DNA of 5,857 nucleotides. It comes from an uncultured Actinoplanes sp. Lineage in GTDB: Bacteria; Actinomycetota; Actinomycetes; Mycobacteriales; Micromonosporaceae. The notes under the pieces were generated by a model, which was not told the origin of the DNA, ran no database searches, and saw nothing but the letters and a program-made list of their open reading frames with translations. Made by a program: the position numbers and the translations under genes. Positions 4,582 through 5,857 of this stretch are shown one piece after another (position 1 is the stretch's first letter; every line of letters starts with the position of its first letter). Location of the stretch: assembly GCF_934643405.1 (NCBI RefSeq), contig NZ_CAKUCL010000350.1:1-5857 (forward strand). Reading direction: 5' to 3'.

Positions 4582-5857
4582 ACGACGTGACCAGGTCCGG
4601 CGTGCCGCTCCCGCCGATCCAGGACGCCACCGCCTCGCCGGTCGCCGCCGCCATCATGATGCCGGTGGTGAAATGCCCGCCCGCGAACCAGCCGTTGCGC
4701 ACCCCGGGCAGGCGGTCGACAACCGGTTGACGGCCTTCGATGTACGGGCGGAAGCAGCACCACCGATGCGAGATGCGCGCGCCCGCGGCCTTCGGCAGGA
4801 CCGCGGCGAGCGCCTGCGCCATGGGGTCGGCGATCTCCTCCCGTACGGCCGGGGAAAGATCGCCGTCGTCGAACGTGCCGCCGCAGAGGATCGTCCCGTC
4901 GGGCAGCGGCGTGCCTCCGCCGAGCGGCCCGCCCAGCACGCTCCCGAGCCGCCACGGACCGGGCGCCACCGCGATCATGTGTCCCTTGATCCACCGCTGC
5001 CGCGTCCGCCACGGCCGGGGCAGCAGCCCGGTCGCCATCACCACCGCGCCCGGCGTGAAGTCCCCCGCGGTCGTGCGGACGGCGACGACACGATCGCCCC
5101 GCACGGTGACATCCAGCATCCGGACGCCCGTGACCACCGACCCGGCGTGCCCGGCCAGCACCGCCACGAGCCGCTGCGGGTTGACGCCGAGCTGCCCCTC
5201 GACCAGCACGGCCGTGCCGCCCTCCGGCACCCGCACGTCCGGTTCGAGCAGCGCCACCTCGTCGGCCGACACCTCCCGCAGCTCGGCCGGCAAGCGCAAC
5301 GAGGAGGGGGAGGAGGGCGCGGCGGGGGAGGGAGGCGCGGTGGACGAAGAGGCGGCAGGGGAAGAGGGCTCGGCGAAGGAGGACGGCGCGGGTGAGGTGG
5401 GCGCCGGGAAGGTGGCGGGCGTGGGAGAGGCGGGCGCCGGAAAGGAAGCGAGTGCCGGGGAGGCGGGCGCCGGGAAGGAGGCGGGCGTGGGAGAGGTGGG
5501 CGCCGGGAAGCGGGCGGGTGCCGGGGAAGCGGCGGGCGGTGCGGGTGGGGACGGTGTGGAGGGCGAAACCGGTGGGGCGGGGGCGGCGGGTGGTGTCTGG
5601 CGGGAGACCAGGGGGCCGGCGCCGGGTGGGAAGAGGTTCAGCCAGCGGGTGGGCCACAGGCCGATCGCGCCGGACCAGGCGTCGTCCCACTCGCGGTAGA
5701 GGTCGCGGCTGCGCCGGCCGAACGCCACGAACGCGGCCGAGTCGGTCAGCAGGTGCATGTCCGGGGCGATGGCGCCGCCGTTGGCCCCGGACGCCGCCGC
5801 GGCGAGCCGGTCCGCCTGGTCCAGCACGAGCACCTCGCCGAGCCCCGCCTGCCGGCA
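4565..5857 (-). CDS. FAD-dependent oxidoreductase (DAO fold), 5' partial, with repetitive Pro-rich insertion
   Basis: The frame is open to the window edge; codons beyond the GTG at 5833 read CRQAGLGE before VLVLDQADR, so the true N-terminus with the GxGxxG FAD motif lies outside. Numbering from 5833, residues 1-25 include VLVLDQ (ribose-binding acidic end of strand 2) and ASGANGG (14-20). The C-terminal part has AVVMATGLLPRPW (264-275), TILCGGTFDDG (314-324), CCFRPYIEGRQPVVDRLPG (359-377) and GHFTTGIMMAAATGEAVASWI (386-406), the usual DAO ending. This resembles glycine oxidase/amino-acid oxidase relatives; the substrate is unknown. Residues about 79-180 are a Pro/Ala/Ser tract with five 11-residue repeats, interrupting the domain between WPTRWLNLFPPGAGPLVSRQ and ELREVSADEVALLEPDV without breaking frame. 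Without it, the length would be normal (about 320 visible residues). The stop (4565-4567) lies inside the exporter's last codons. Confidence 0.88.
   Translation of the reverse strand, partial: CRQAGLGEVLVLDQADRLAAAASGANGGAIAPDMHLLTDSAAFVAFGRRSRDLYREWDDAWSGAIGLWPTRWLNLFPPGAGPLVSRQTPPAAPAPPVSPSTPSPPAPPAASPAPARFPAPTSPTPASFPAPASPALASFPAPASPTPATFPAPTSPAPSSFAEPSSPAASSSTAPPSPAAPSSPSSLRLPAELREVSADEVALLEPDVRVPEGGTAVLVEGQLGVNPQRLVAVLAGHAGSVVTGVRMLDVTVRGDRVVAVRTTAGDFTPGAVVMATGLLPRPWRTRQRWIKGHMIAVAPGPWRLGSVLGGPLGGGTPLPDGTILCGGTFDDGDLSPAVREEIADPMAQALAAVLPKAAGARISHRWCCFRPYIEGRQPVVDRLPGVRNGWFAGGHFTTGIMMAAATGEAVASWIGGSGTPDLVTSFTLAR
5397..5528. repeat. 33-bp tandem repeat, four copies, inside the oxidoreductase gene
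   Basis: Units start at 5397, 5430, 5463 and 5496, each opening G(T/C)GGGCGCCGG(G/A)AAG. Units 1 and 3 are nearly identical over all 33 bases (two differences). Each unit encodes 11 residues of the pattern FPAP(T/A)SPxPA(S/T) on the minus strand. A diverged fifth protein copy (FAEPSSPAASS) lies at 5345-5377, and degenerate Pro/Ala/Ser sequence extends to about 5294 and 5599. Because 33 is divisible by three, copy-number change keeps the frame, and all minus-strand frames stay open here. Confidence 0.88.

Noticed and set aside
2664..4730. 688-codon plus-strand open frame
   Set aside because: It is a shifted frame of the DUF5995 and exporter genes, composed of Arg/Gly/Pro/Ala runs, and crosses the gene boundary with no recognisable domain.
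4476..5690. 404-codon minus-strand frame overlapping the oxidoreductase, with its own 11-residue repeats
   Set aside because: The repeats exist in every frame because the unit is 33 bp. Only the DAO frame has family motifs on both sides.
4740..5699. 319-codon plus-strand frame with Gly/Ala/Glu-rich repeats, PE-PGRS-like at first sight
   Set aside because: It lies antisense to the oxidoreductase and its repeats are the complement of the same 33-bp units. No start context or family motif supports it.

Overview
The window comes from a high-GC actinobacterium. The coding regions have strong G/C at third codon positions, one start is a GGG-type Shine-Dalgarno placed right after an upstream stop, and the protein at 638-1627 (minus) begins with an MRQLxLFT opening that I associate with arginine-rich hypothetical proteins of actinomycetes, especially Micromonosporaceae such as Actinoplanes and Micromonospora. 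The family assignment is recall plus inference; no search was possible.

Layout, left to right. (1) 56-610 (+) is a RibD C-terminal / dihydrofolate-reductase-like protein. (2) 638-1627 (-) is an arginine-rich conserved hypothetical. Its N-terminal part looks genuine. Its second half runs through a strong hairpin (1151-1171) and looks like non-coding sequence kept open by chance or by a small indel. (3) 1628-2280 is a 650-base stretch without a convincing gene. It holds two small dyads and a cluster of degenerate copies of a roughly 18-26 bp element (core GAGGCCGCATTGAG), two of them exactly 70 bp apart. (4) 2281-3213 (+) is a DUF5995-family protein, followed 9 bases later by (5) 3223-4581 (+), a 14-helix MFS drug:H+ antiporter-2 type exporter resembling MdtD/HsrA; these two look like one transcription unit. 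(6) 4565-5857 (-) is an FAD-dependent oxidoreductase of the DAO (glycine oxidase-like) fold. Its 5' end lies beyond the window, and its 3' end overlaps the exporter tail-to-tail by 17 bp.

The clearest oddity is inside the oxidoreductase: about 100 residues of Pro/Ala/Ser-rich sequence, built on a 33-bp tandem repeat (four good copies at 5397-5528), are inserted in frame in the middle of an otherwise ordinary DAO domain. The other points worth a second look are the degenerate repeat cluster in the 1628-2280 gap, the hairpin embedded in the minus-strand ORF, and a perfect 9-bp inverted repeat flanking both candidate ATG starts of the DUF5995 gene. I see no RNA gene, insertion sequence, CRISPR array or phage gene, and no compact new multi-gene system. 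The functional links between the genes, apart from the DUF5995-exporter pair, are not evident.
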